Shown here piece after piece: positions 1 through 7,615 of a stretch of DNA of 9,403 nucleotides. Under the pieces are notes generated by a model. It saw only the letters and a list, made by a program, of their open reading frames with translations, did not search any database and was not told where the DNA came from. The position numbers and the translations under genes were made by a program. Every line of letters starts with the position of its first letter. Position 1 is the first letter of the stretch. Origin of the DNA: Sporomusa sp. (GTDB taxonomy: Bacteria; Bacillota_C; Negativicutes; Sporomusales; Sporomusaceae); NCBI GenBank assembly GCA_029256645.1, contig JAQSXM010000099.1, positions 1 through 9,403 on the forward strand, given 5' to 3'.

Positions 1-68
1 AACATTAGTTTGTTGCATTCTGTTCCATAATTATCCATAAATGTAGCCCTGCCGATCATCTGCGCTAC

Positions 69-95
69 AAAAAAAATCCCCGGCATTATGCCGGG
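69..95 (-). terminator. Rho-independent terminator of the operon
   Basis: CCCGGCA at 79-85 and TGCCGGG at 89-95 form a 7-base GC-rich stem with a TTA loop. On the minus strand the stem is followed after two bases by eight T (complement of the A run at 69-76). It begins 16 bases past the stop of the DUF116 fusion gene. No gene is seen in the remaining bases 1-68. Confidence 0.92.
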
Positions 96-110
96 ATATG
101 AACCGTTATT

Positions 111-1709
111 CTAAGCAATACCATTTAATGCTTCATCGCTATAATTCGCGAGCCTCTGCAAAATTCGTAAAATCAGGTCATTTTTTAACCTAGTCTGGTT
201 TTCAAAACTGCCTTGATAAGCTTTTTGCTCTTTGCCAAGGTCATAGCAGGTACTGTTGTCAACATTAACGAGTATACCTGGTAATCCAATTCGCTCGAAA
301 TCCCTGGCATGCTTGACCCAAAAAGATTCACAGCAAGCTCCTATAAAAACCCTACAGCCATTCTTCTTTAAATTTTCCAGCTTTTCCTCAAGCATTTCGT
401 AATTTTGGATGGTAATCGTCTCCAAGCCGTATTGGTCTGCCAGGTTGTAAGCATCGCTAATGTCACATTTTCCGCACCGTCCGCAGCCCTCTATATAACG
501 AAATCTGCAGCCTATATCTTTTGCGCAGTAAGGAATAAGCAAAGGCGTTACCGGTTGCTCAAAAATGTCTTTTGCTATACAATCACCAACGATAGTGATC
601 TCGTTTAGCTCTTCAGGATAGGCGCCCCAGTCAAGAAAGCGTAGCTTTTCGGCAGCCCTAATTATTGTTTGACTAAAATGGTCTGGTAATAATCCCGGTA
701 CATAGCCTTGGTGTTTGCGGAAACAATCATTCACTGTTTTTCTTATTAAAGCAGGGTTAGCCATAATGCCACATAAACCAGCCTCTAGTTCTTGAACTAA
801 TTCAAGGGGATAAGCATAAAAGTCTCCAGCTATGGATACAGCGTCAATCTGTTGTTGATGAGCATCCATAGCTATAGAAACTGTAACTACAGCCTGTTCC
901 TTTGAGGTATCCCGAAGTTGGTAATGCCCTGGATTGATGACTTCAGCTTGACCGGAAACCCATTCTTGCGAAGAAGTCTCACTATATGCCGTCTGATAAT
1001 AGTTGTCTTCGATGTCTTTAAGTCTCCCCGGAGTAGCAGTAGCATGAAAAACCTCGCAAAAGCCTTCAACGATCGCCCCCTTGACGCTAGCCAGTGTGGG
1101 AGGTTCACTGAGCACCCCTTTAAGACTGGTAAATTTCTTGCTGAACAAATCAATCTCTTTGTTTTTTAGCTTTTCCGTAGGAATACGCAAGGCATACAGC
1201 ATTCTCTCAATAGTAACATCATTAACGCGAATACAACCTTGATAAAGAACTGCGTTCCCGTGCCGGGTGCCACCAAGCCAACAGAGTTCACGTCCTGCCA
1301 CTTCTACGGTACCAGGGTGTTTATATTGGGCATTTACCCCAAGTAGGTTAAGACCCCGGGTGATAGCAGCACCAAGCTGCCTCTTCAATGTTTCCAGCTG
1401 TTCACCTGTAGCCAAGCCTGCACGATACACCACAGTCTCCCAGCCAAGGGTGGATTCATCGCAATAAACAGTATTGCCGCCTGACAACCTGCGATTAACC
1501 TCAATCCCCTGCTCATAACAGAAGCTTAGCCTGACCTCCTGTTCGGCTATTTGATGGTAACCAAGCAAAACACAGTCAGAATTAAACTGAAAGAAACGTA
1601 GCGTGTCGGGAATTAATTGTTCGTTGCAGGCCATTAACAAAGCCTTAGCCAATGCCACATTTTGAGCGCCCGTTCGGAATCCAGTGTCTATTACGCGCAC
1701 TGGTCTCAT
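111..1709 (-). CDS. Lipoate-protein-ligase-like protein fused to C-terminal DUF116 domain, catalytic lysine not conserved
   Basis: A 532-residue fusion. Residues 1 to about 235 are an LplA/BPL-like domain clearly related to the ligase at 4874-6013 (RRLSGG at 73-78), and about 248-350 resembles the LplB-like accessory domain. However, where that ligase has GRKIAG, this protein has GRELCW at 139-144: Glu141 replaces the catalytic lysine and Cys143 sits nearby. Residues about 365-520 match DUF116: C395, C401, C409-x2-C412-x2-C415, then IGACCESFWVKH with C459-C460, and CYDLG with C488, a set that could bind Fe-S or zinc. The start is ATG behind GGAGGG. The gene is last in the operon, 105 bases after the LipS2-like gene and just before the terminator. 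It may be a scaffold, acyl-transfer or sulfur/cluster-delivery factor; ATP-dependent ligase activity is doubtful. Domain calls are good; function is unknown. Confidence 0.8.
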   Translation of the reverse strand: MRPVRVIDTGFRTGAQNVALAKALLMACNEQLIPDTLRFFQFNSDCVLLGYHQIAEQEVRLSFCYEQGIEVNRRLSGGNTVYCDESTLGWETVVYRAGLATGEQLETLKRQLGAAITRGLNLLGVNAQYKHPGTVEVAGRELCWLGGTRHGNAVLYQGCIRVNDVTIERMLYALRIPTEKLKNKEIDLFSKKFTSLKGVLSEPPTLASVKGAIVEGFCEVFHATATPGRLKDIEDNYYQTAYSETSSQEWVSGQAEVINPGHYQLRDTSKEQAVVTVSIAMDAHQQQIDAVSIAGDFYAYPLELVQELEAGLCGIMANPALIRKTVNDCFRKHQGYVPGLLPDHFSQTIIRAAEKLRFLDWGAYPEELNEITIVGDCIAKDIFEQPVTPLLIPYCAKDIGCRFRYIEGCGRCGKCDISDAYNLADQYGLETITIQNYEMLEEKLENLKKNGCRVFIGACCESFWVKHARDFERIGLPGILVNVDNSTCYDLGKEQKAYQGSFENQTRLKNDLILRILQRLANYSDEALNGIA

Positions 1710-1735
1710 CTTTTACTCTCCCTCCAAAAACGAAT

Positions 1736-1764
1736 GTCCCGGCTACGCCGTTCGAAGCCGGGAC
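1736..1764 (-). terminator. Intercistronic hairpin with short U-run, possible attenuator or partial terminator
   Basis: GTCCCGGCT at 1736-1744 and AGCCGGGAC at 1756-1764 are perfect 9-base inverted repeats around an 11-base loop. On the minus strand the stem is followed after four bases by five T (1726-1730) and at once by the ribosome binding site of the last gene (GGAGGG, 1720-1725). It lies in the only long gap of the operon (105 bases, after the LipS2-like stop at 1815). The short, displaced U-run suggests incomplete termination, mRNA stabilisation or translational control rather than a full stop. Confidence 0.55.
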
Positions 1765-1814
1765 TCTCTAGTAAATTTACTGTACCCTAATATCTAAAAC
1801 ATGTATCCTCTTAC

Positions 1815-2699
1815 TTATGCCAGTATGCCGCAACAGGTCTCTTGATAAGACACAGTGTATCCGAGTGAATGTACAAAATCTACAGTTTCACGGGCCGGAT
1901 AGGCAATCGCGTTAAAACCGGCTTCTACCGCCAGCCGTTCTACCGTCCGGGCATATAGTCCTGGCGGGCGGGCACAGCCTAAAGCAATCGGGGTATTTGG
2001 CAATAGCTCTCTGGCAGTCTTAAAAATCCTGGCTACCGACTCGGCCGGCGGGGGAACAACATCTCGCATTGGTGTACTCCGTAAGGGATTCAATAGTACT
2101 AAGACCAAACTTTCCGCCCCTTCAGCTGCGACCATCTTAAGAGCTTCATATTCCCCGCGAATCTCACCAAAATGAAGACCGATGACAATATGTGGTGAAG
2201 CCTTCAGACCAGCCAGACGTGCTGCTCGCAAGCTGTTCTGATAGTCTTCAGGGGTCCGCGTCAGGTGATATACCTCGCGAATTGTAGCACTATCCCCAAT
2301 TAAATCAAGGGCTACCCGCGTTACATCTGAATGAGCCAATACTTTTGCCAGTTCATCGGTCAGCAGCCCAGGGTGAACTACGACCGCCAAACCCATGCTG
2401 GCAACTTCTTTTAGTGCCCCGGCAAAACGCAGTAACGGCACACTGCCGTCCTGGCAGGCCCCACCGCTTATGAGCACCCCGCGACAATCACGCCTGTGTA
2501 AATCAGCGGCTAGTTCCACTAACAGTTCAGGCTCGGTAGCTGACAGCATGCTATTGAGCAGCTGTCCCTGGCAGTGTTCACAGCGGCATTGACACTCGGA
2601 GCCGGTGATACTTATGTTAACAAAAGAGTTTACGCTATTTTGATATAAGCCATTGTCATAGTGCCGTACTCCTGGCGCATAAAACGCAATATTATTCAT
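1815..2699 (-). CDS. lipS2: Radical SAM lipoyl synthase subunit, LipS2-like
   Basis: A 294-residue radical SAM protein. ECQCRCEHCQG at 35-45 provides CxxxCxxC (C36, C40, C43), with an extra cysteine C38 inside the motif. LISGGACQDG at 77-86 is the GGE-like SAM-contact strand. The C-terminus carries C242 (GCARPPG) and a vicinal pair C289-C290 (ETCCGI), possible ligands for an additional cluster. The start overlaps the stop of the LipS1-like gene by 8 bases, and AAAGGA lies about ten bases upstream, so the two proteins are probably made in equal amounts and act as a pair. In the known split pathway LipS1 and LipS2 each insert one sulfur; which acts first here cannot be told from sequence. No classical LipA is seen in the window. 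Other radical SAM functions are possible in isolation, but context makes lipoyl synthesis by far the best reading. Confidence 0.8.
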   Translation of the reverse strand: MNNIAFYAPGVRHYDNGLYQNSVNSFVNISITGSECQCRCEHCQGQLLNSMLSATEPELLVELAADLHRRDCRGVLISGGACQDGSVPLLRFAGALKEVASMGLAVVVHPGLLTDELAKVLAHSDVTRVALDLIGDSATIREVYHLTRTPEDYQNSLRAARLAGLKASPHIVIGLHFGEIRGEYEALKMVAAEGAESLVLVLLNPLRSTPMRDVVPPPAESVARIFKTARELLPNTPIALGCARPPGLYARTVERLAVEAGFNAIAYPARETVDFVHSLGYTVSYQETCCGILA

Positions 2700-3765
2700 C
2701 CCATATCTGTCCTTTAATGGTATCTATATCACTATCCTCCGGCTGGAAAGGATAGTTACGCAAATCAGGGCCTGGCCGCTCGTTTCCATACGGCCGGTTG
2801 CACGCCACACAGCCCTCCCGGTTAGGACAGCCTGAGGTTCTGAAGGGCTCGCCTGCTGCCAGATCATCCCCTAATAGTTCATGCAGCCGGTTACCATAGC
2901 TAACTATTTTCCCATGAGCATTAAATTCAAAAGCGTCAATTGTACTTTGTTTTTTATTAAGCAGGTATGCCGCCAGCTGAATACGCCTGTATTGACCGTA
3001 TGACGGCGGTTTATAGCCGCTCAACCTGCTGCCAGGTTCCGGGCAGAATGAGAACAGGTGGGCCTGCGCACCGTATTGATTAGCCCTATCTATTGTCTGT
3101 ACCATCGCTTGTTCTGTTTCACCAAGCCCTACAATTAAATGTACGCTTACATGTTCACGATCAAACACCGTAACCGCTTGTTCGATTGCCTCCCAGTAGG
3201 TCTCCCACCGGTGAGGTCCTCCTACAGCTTGCCCCCGCATGTCAAAAAACAATTCAGGGGTTGCAGCATCTACCGCTATCCCCACCCGGTCTGCACCGGC
3301 AGCTTTAATACCGTTAAAAAAAGCGCTCGCCCCCTGCAATATGGTTGGCGATGCCAGTACACTAATCGGTAACTGGGTTGAAGCACTTAACCGTTTGACG
3401 ATATCGATGCAGTCAGCCGCCGCGCGGGGATGAGTAATCATCGATATACAAATCCGGCCTAGTTTTTGAACTTTAGCGGCAGCAGCCTGCGGTGGCCGTT
3501 TCAAAATATCAATTATATTGGAAAGTTCATAAACCGGCCATTTTACTCTGATGAAGGTATTTTTATCAGGTTCAGCATACCGTTCTCTGGCTAATCCGCA
3601 GTAGCTGCAATTGGCCCGGCATCCGTCCTGATATGTCATTAATAAATTCAAGCTTCCCGGATAGGCGTTACGGTAAAAACTTCCTGGTTCGAGACCTAAC
3701 GCCATAGCACCAGCCAAGCTGGTCTGCACATAATCCGGGCTTTCCAGTCTGCCAATATTGTCCAT
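2692..3765 (-). CDS. lipS1: Radical SAM lipoyl synthase subunit, LipS1-like
   Basis: A 357-residue radical SAM enzyme. CRANCSYC at 49-56 supplies the CxxxCxxC motif (C49, C53, C56) for the SAM-binding 4Fe-4S cluster. VGLGE at 212-216 and FSFCPEPGSRL at 238-248 resemble biotin-synthase-like TIM barrels. Near the C-terminus, SGCPNREGCVACNRPYG contains C313, C319 and C322, a likely auxiliary cluster site of the kind a sulfur-inserting enzyme needs. The adjacent LipS2-like gene, LipT-like gene and fused ligase support assignment to the split lipoyl synthase, in which two proteins together insert the sulfurs at C6 and C8 of a protein-bound octanoyl group. The ATG at 3763-3765 was chosen because GAGGGGG lies nine bases upstream; the frame also has a TTG at 3781-3783. 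It overlaps the next gene by 8 bases (ATGAATAA). The LipS1/LipS2 labels could be swapped. Confidence 0.82.
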   Translation of the reverse strand: MDNIGRLESPDYVQTSLAGAMALGLEPGSFYRNAYPGSLNLLMTYQDGCRANCSYCGLARERYAEPDKNTFIRVKWPVYELSNIIDILKRPPQAAAAKVQKLGRICISMITHPRAAADCIDIVKRLSASTQLPISVLASPTILQGASAFFNGIKAAGADRVGIAVDAATPELFFDMRGQAVGGPHRWETYWEAIEQAVTVFDREHVSVHLIVGLGETEQAMVQTIDRANQYGAQAHLFSFCPEPGSRLSGYKPPSYGQYRRIQLAAYLLNKKQSTIDAFEFNAHGKIVSYGNRLHELLGDDLAAGEPFRTSGCPNREGCVACNRPYGNERPGPDLRNYPFQPEDSDIDTIKGQIWDE

Positions 3766-3774
3766 GACCCGGAA

Positions 3775-3781
3775 CCCCCTC
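3775..3781 (-). promoter_or_regulatory. Ribosome binding site choosing the ATG start of lipS1
   Basis: The minus strand reads GAGGGGG, nine bases before the ATG at 3763-3765. The alternative TTG start at 3781-3783 overlaps this site and has no good site of its own. Confidence 0.65.
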
Positions 3782-3810
3782 AACGTAAATTGTTCTTTCT
3801 GTGAAATTCA

Positions 3811-4890
3811 CTATTGCATATAGTACTCCGGAAAAGCAATCCAACTGCGCCTTATGAGCGCACTGAATTCTGCCGGGTTTTTTGTCCACCTTTGGTTACG
3901 GCTCATCAGCCGGTCACTCGCAATAGCAAACTGAGTCCCATACTCTGCAAGTAACGTGCGTGTGTAATTCCTGGCAATCTGCTCTCTACCGTTACTGCTA
4001 ACTTGCAGGATCACTGCCCTGGCAGCCAAATCACCACTGACAACAGCATTCATAATGCCGGCACCGGTAATTGGATGAGTGCAGCCGGCCGCATCACCGG
4101 CTACCAGCATATGGTCATTTGCCAGATTTTTTACTAAGCCGCCTGCCGGTATCAATCCACCTGTTGCGACTGAAGCCGCCCCAGCTTGTATTACCCCCCT
4201 GTTAGCAGTTTTCCGGCAGAAATCCGCTAATGCAGATTTCAATTTATCTTTACAAGCAGCATGGATGGCCACTCCGACATTGGCGGCTTTGCCTTTGGGA
4301 AAAACCCAGGCATAGCCACCGTAATAGGCCGGATCAAAGTAAATCTCAGCATGTTCCAGTGGTTTAGTGAGCATCCTTTCGTACTGTAGAGCAACACACA
4401 TTGCCTGAGGTTCATTTGCTAACTTTTTGCCGACGATAGAACGAGGGCCATCGCAGCCAAGAATGAAGTCTGCGCTAAGCTCCCAAGACTGACCACCACT
4501 TGATACTCTTATATCCTTACCATCAATACCACTGACGCGGGTTGCAGTCATAATTGAAACGCCGGCTGCTTTTGCCAGCTGTGCCTGATATTCATCCCAT
4601 AGCACCCGGTTAAGTACATAGCCCGGGGCCCGAAGTGTACTTGTCAGCTTACCGTTAATAAAGGTTTTAATTCCCTGGACAGGCTGGGCTATATCGCTTG
4701 CCCGCAAAGCTGCATGACGCGAAATAGTAAGGGGAACGAACTCTGCACACTGGACATGACTGCCGATGACCTTACGTTGTTCAATCATCAACACCTTCAG
4801 CCCACCCTGCCCCAGACGTTTGGCAGCAATGCAGCCCGCCGGTCCCGCCCCGACAACGATCACGTCATAGTGTTCACTTGTTGTTTTCAC
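3811..4890 (-). CDS. lipT: Geranylgeranyl-reductase-family FAD flavoprotein, LipT-like
   Basis: A 359-residue flavoprotein with an N-terminal Rossmann motif GAGPAGC at 14-20 and EQR at 37-39, a GCDGPRS segment at 145-151, the family signature YAWVFPKG...NVGV at about 193-207, and the second FAD motif GDAAGCTHPITGAGI at 265-279. The fold is that of geranylgeranyl reductases and related p-hydroxybenzoate-hydroxylase-like enzymes. There are no transmembrane segments or isoprenoid genes nearby. Its position between a fused lipoate ligase and two LipS-like radical SAM genes matches LipT, a flavoprotein found with the sLpl(AB)/LipS1/LipS2 lipoate assembly genes and suggested to serve that pathway, perhaps by electron supply. 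The start is GTG, supported by GGAGGT five bases upstream and by the FAD motif lying close to the N-terminus. Family membership is sure; the LipT role rests on context. Confidence 0.82.
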   Translation of the reverse strand: MKTTSEHYDVIVVGAGPAGCIAAKRLGQGGLKVLMIEQRKVIGSHVQCAEFVPLTISRHAALRASDIAQPVQGIKTFINGKLTSTLRAPGYVLNRVLWDEYQAQLAKAAGVSIMTATRVSGIDGKDIRVSSGGQSWELSADFILGCDGPRSIVGKKLANEPQAMCVALQYERMLTKPLEHAEIYFDPAYYGGYAWVFPKGKAANVGVAIHAACKDKLKSALADFCRKTANRGVIQAGAASVATGGLIPAGGLVKNLANDHMLVAGDAAGCTHPITGAGIMNAVVSGDLAARAVILQVSSNGREQIARNYTRTLLAEYGTQFAIASDRLMSRNQRWTKNPAEFSALIRRSWIAFPEYYMQ

Positions 4891-6013
4891 AGCAAACCTC
4901 CGTCGAGACTTTCTCGGCCAGGTGAGCTTCTTTGGCCTTCTCTACAGCAAGCAAGACGGCCTCAACAAAGTGTTCAGGCGAAACACCAGGAATCTCAGCC
5001 TGATTGGTAAGAAAAAAATTCTTAATCGTGTCAGTAATACGCAACCTGTCGATAGGGGTGTTTTTCAGAGCCGTCTCAAGGTCGTTGATTACCCTGGCCG
5101 GATAAGCGAAAAAGTCACCGCTAATAATCAGATATTTGATTACGCGGACACCTTCATCCAAGCGCATCTGAATCCTTATAAGGCCGCCGGGCGCCTTATA
5201 ATTGGCTATACAATCAACAGTATTTATTACGCTGCCGGCGTTGCCATAAATCCAGGCCTCACTCTGAAAGTACGGCAAATATTCAGTGAGCATGCCCGTT
5301 TCCTGTGAAGTAAGGCCGCCGGGAGCAAATTCATAACCCAGGGTTTTCTGCAAACCAGTTACGATTGCTTGCTTAATTAAACTGACATCAGGGACATAGC
5401 CTAGCTGATCTTTCATCGAAGTTACCCGCTCCCGCATGGATTTGACTGCTTTGTCGCCCAGTTTTTCCAAAGGGAACCGCAAAACCCGCAGCATTTGATC
5501 CACATCAAAATCAACCAGCAAACTGCATTGGAATACAAAAGAATCTGCTAATTCAGTTCCACCAGTACCGGCTATTTTACGTCCCTGTATTTCAATATCA
5601 TTGACCGGCCTATAGGCAGCCTCCAGTCCCAATGTCTGTAGTCCCCGGGCCATTGCCTCACATAACAGGCGATACATGCTTTCTACCTGCCGGGGAATAC
5701 CAGGGGTATTTTTACCGGCATACAGCTCCCAGCCTAATTCCAGCCGGCCCCAATACAGGCTTCCCCCGCCGGTAATCCGCCGGTTTATATCAATGCCATT
5801 CTGCTGACAATAGGGAACATTTACTTCTAAAAACGTGTTTTGAAACGCCCCAACCAGCACGCAGGGTTTGAACTGCAAAAACCGCAGCGTATTAGGAATG
5901 CTGCCCTGGCTGTGGGCACTTATGATTACCTTATCTAAGGCCATATGTTCAGCAGCACTACAAGGTGCAGAATCCAGGACCCGGAAAGTGGTACTGTTGT
6001 CCACACTAGGCAT
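4874..6013 (-). CDS. Lipoate/octanoate-protein ligase, fused LplA-LplB type (sLpl(AB)-like)
   Basis: A 379-residue BPL/LplA-family protein. It activates lipoate or octanoate with ATP and transfers it to a carrier lysine. The N-terminal catalytic domain (about 10-230) shows RRITGGGSLYW at 78-88, matching the LplA RRxSGGG nucleotide/acyl loop, and GRKIAGTGG at 144-152, where Lys146 is the expected catalytic lysine. Residues about 250-355 form a C-terminal accessory domain of the LplB kind. It overlaps the upstream carrier gene by 8 bases and the downstream flavoprotein gene by 17, which ties it to both. A GAGGAT site lies inside the carrier gene about 12 bases before the ATG, rather far, so translation may depend on coupling. 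In the split-synthase pathway this ligase is thought to load octanoate for sulfur insertion by LipS1/LipS2. A vicinal Cys pair (374-375) sits near the C-terminus; its meaning is unknown. Confidence 0.88.
   Translation of the reverse strand: MPSVDNSTTFRVLDSAPCSAAEHMALDKVIISAHSQGSIPNTLRFLQFKPCVLVGAFQNTFLEVNVPYCQQNGIDINRRITGGGSLYWGRLELGWELYAGKNTPGIPRQVESMYRLLCEAMARGLQTLGLEAAYRPVNDIEIQGRKIAGTGGTELADSFVFQCSLLVDFDVDQMLRVLRFPLEKLGDKAVKSMRERVTSMKDQLGYVPDVSLIKQAIVTGLQKTLGYEFAPGGLTSQETGMLTEYLPYFQSEAWIYGNAGSVINTVDCIANYKAPGGLIRIQMRLDEGVRVIKYLIISGDFFAYPARVINDLETALKNTPIDRLRITDTIKNFFLTNQAEIPGVSPEHFVEAVLLAVEKAKEAHLAEKVSTEVCCENNK
4896..4901 (-). promoter_or_regulatory. Ribosome binding site fixing the GTG start of the LipT-like gene
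   Basis: The minus strand reads GGAGGT here, five bases before the GTG at 4888-4890. This strong site, inside the end of the ligase gene, supports the non-ATG start. Confidence 0.75.
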
Positions 6014-6416
6014 TTGCTTTCATATCCTCAGCCAGCCAACTGCGCAAACCGGCGGCCGACATCAGCTCACCAAGCTCCTCAGGCCGGGCTAGTTCAATCT
6101 CCGCAAACCAGCAAGTATAAGGAGACCGGCTAATGAGAGCAGGGCTGCAAAGCACTGCTTCATTTACATTAGTTACCTTGCCGCTGGCCGGGGCATAGAC
6201 ACGACCTACCCATTTTCCTGCCTCCAGTGACCCGCAGGCCCCGCCGCCATCCACCCCTGTTCCCACCGGTGGTAAAGCCAGATACAAAATATCACCGGTG
6301 ATCGCATGGCCATAAGGAGTCAAGCCGAATAAAATTTTGTTGCCCGCTTTTTTAATCCACTGATAATGGGTATCATACAATAGCTCTTCAGGAAAATTCC
6401 ATGTAGTTGCATTCAT
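6006..6416 (-). CDS. GcvH-like lipoyl-carrier protein (LbpA-like)
   Basis: A complete 136-residue protein with the H-protein fold pattern: YDTHYQWI near 14-21, GLTPYGHAITGDILYLALPPVG at about 31-52, then the lipoylation hairpin SLEAGKWVGRVYAPASGKV at about 63-81. Lys68 sits eight residues before Pro76, the spacing of the lipoyl-lysine in H proteins. The EAGKW context, shared with the carrier at 9119-9403 (QSGKW), is not the ESVKA sequence typical of glycine cleavage. The ATG is preceded by AAAGGAGT. The gene lies between the Fe-S subunit gene and the ligase gene and overlaps the ligase start by 8 bases (ATGCCTAG), so it is very probably the substrate of that ligase. No glycine-cleavage P, T or L genes are visible. 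A standard GcvH role cannot be excluded outright but is poorly supported. Confidence 0.88.
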   Translation of the reverse strand: MNATTWNFPEELLYDTHYQWIKKAGNKILFGLTPYGHAITGDILYLALPPVGTGVDGGGACGSLEAGKWVGRVYAPASGKVTNVNEAVLCSPALISRSPYTCWFAEIELARPEELGELMSAAGLRSWLAEDMKANA

Positions 6417-6445
6417 CGGTCATACTCCTTTCTTACCTAACAAGA

Positions 6446-7615
6446 CTACCCCTCGACAGACATTAACAACAATTCGGCAACATCCATCACCTGTACAGGC
6501 AGTTTTTCCGTTCTTGCTGCTTTCTCCAGCATCTGTTCACACTGTTGACAGGCTGATACTACTATCGATGCCCTTGTGGCAGCAGCCTCCTGGATACGTT
6601 TGCGGGCAATAGCTTCAGCCAGCCCCTGGTCGGCTCCCTGTAAATTCCCCCCGCCGCCGCAGCAGGTAGATTCTTCACCATAAGTAGCCATTTCAATAAA
6701 CTTAACTCCTGGGATACTGTTAATAATAGCTCGCGGCGCCTGGATAACCCCGCTGTTACGCCCCAAATCACAGGGGTCATGATAGGTAACCGTTTTATCT
6801 AACTCATTGGGAACTAATTTACCTTCATTGATCAACTCAAATAACATCTCTGTCGCGTGAACCAGCCGGAACCCAAGACTTTCTCCCAATATCTCCGGAT
6901 AGACATGGCTCCATACGTGATAACAGGATGCACAGCCAGTGACTAAGGTTTTCGCACCAAGACTCCGCACCTTTTCTACATTATGCCGGGCAAACTCAGC
7001 GATCTCATCCCCGTGTCCGGCAGCCAGCAGAGGAAACCCGCAGCACCATTCTTCCGGGCCCAAGGTTGTAAAGCTAACTTCTGCTTTTTCCAGCAATTGC
7101 ACCATGGCAACAGGCACTTGCGCGGCCCGGGGGAAAAAGGAAGATACACAGCCAACAAAATAGACGATTTCAGCCCCTTGCTCCTGGTCAAGATAGTCTG
7201 GCACCTCATCAAGGTCTTCGGCCCAGTCAAGTCTGGTTGTGTTCGCAAAGTTAGAAATATTTTTCCTGGTTTTTAGATTCCCGGCCATTGCGTTATAGGC
7301 TTCGGGCGCCTTGCCTTCTGTTACTAATTTTGTCCGTAAATCCTTCCATAAGGTTTGTAGATCAATTCTGGCGGCACAAGCCCGGGTACAGGCACCGCAC
7401 ATTGTGCATTGCGTAATCCGCTTGGCATATTCCGCACTAATCTTCGCATCGCCCTGTCTGGCAAATAACTCGCGCGCCAGCGAAATCTTAGCGCGTGGCG
7501 CCGCCGACTCCCAGCCGATTTCCTGATATACCGGGCAGTCACTGCGACAATTGCCACACCTGCCACAGATTAGGGATTCGTCAATTAGATTTTTATAAAA
7601 GCTGCCTGAACTCAT
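6446..7615 (-). CDS. (Fe-S)-binding oxidoreductase subunit, GlcF/HdrD-like, two 4Fe-4S motifs and two CCG domains
   Basis: A 389-residue soluble electron-transfer protein. The N-terminus has two ferredoxin-type motifs: C17-C20-C23-C27-Pro, and C70-C73-C76-C80 where the usual Pro is Ala. Two CCG domains follow: C156, C191-C192-G, C228-x2-C231, and C282, C318-C319-GGGG, C356-x2-C359. All cysteines needed for both CCG repeats are present. In HdrB/HdrD such domains hold noncubane 4Fe-4S clusters that cleave a disulfide; in GlcF and LutA-like proteins they relay electrons. The ATG overlaps the stop of the upstream flavoprotein gene (ATGA), strongly suggesting a complex between the two. The downstream lipoyl-carrier gene starts 29 bases after its stop, so a lipoyl disulfide on that carrier is an attractive electron partner, although this is inference. 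Glycolate oxidase GlcF is the alternative reading. Confidence 0.88.
   Translation of the reverse strand: MSSGSFYKNLIDESLICGRCGNCRSDCPVYQEIGWESAAPRAKISLARELFARQGDAKISAEYAKRITQCTMCGACTRACAARIDLQTLWKDLRTKLVTEGKAPEAYNAMAGNLKTRKNISNFANTTRLDWAEDLDEVPDYLDQEQGAEIVYFVGCVSSFFPRAAQVPVAMVQLLEKAEVSFTTLGPEEWCCGFPLLAAGHGDEIAEFARHNVEKVRSLGAKTLVTGCASCYHVWSHVYPEILGESLGFRLVHATEMLFELINEGKLVPNELDKTVTYHDPCDLGRNSGVIQAPRAIINSIPGVKFIEMATYGEESTCCGGGGNLQGADQGLAEAIARKRIQEAAATRASIVVSACQQCEQMLEKAARTEKLPVQVMDVAELLLMSVEG

Noticed and set aside
3766..3783. TTG start for the LipS1-like gene, adding six residues
   Set aside because: The TTG lies within the GAGGGGG ribosome binding site that serves the downstream ATG at 3763-3765.
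3811..4890. Geranylgeranyl or archaeal lipid reductase function for the flavoprotein
   Set aside because: Only the family fold supports it; no isoprenoid or lipid genes are nearby, while the lipoate genes overlap or adjoin it.
4922..5308. Plus-strand open frame of 128 codons, and similar shorter plus-strand frames elsewhere
   Set aside because: They lie wholly opposite well-supported minus-strand genes, show no recognisable domains and look like antisense shadows.
6006..6416. Reading the GcvH-like genes as part of a glycine cleavage system
   Set aside because: No P-, T- or L-protein genes are visible, the lipoylation context is GKW rather than ESVKA-like, and the neighbours are a dedicated lipoate assembly set.
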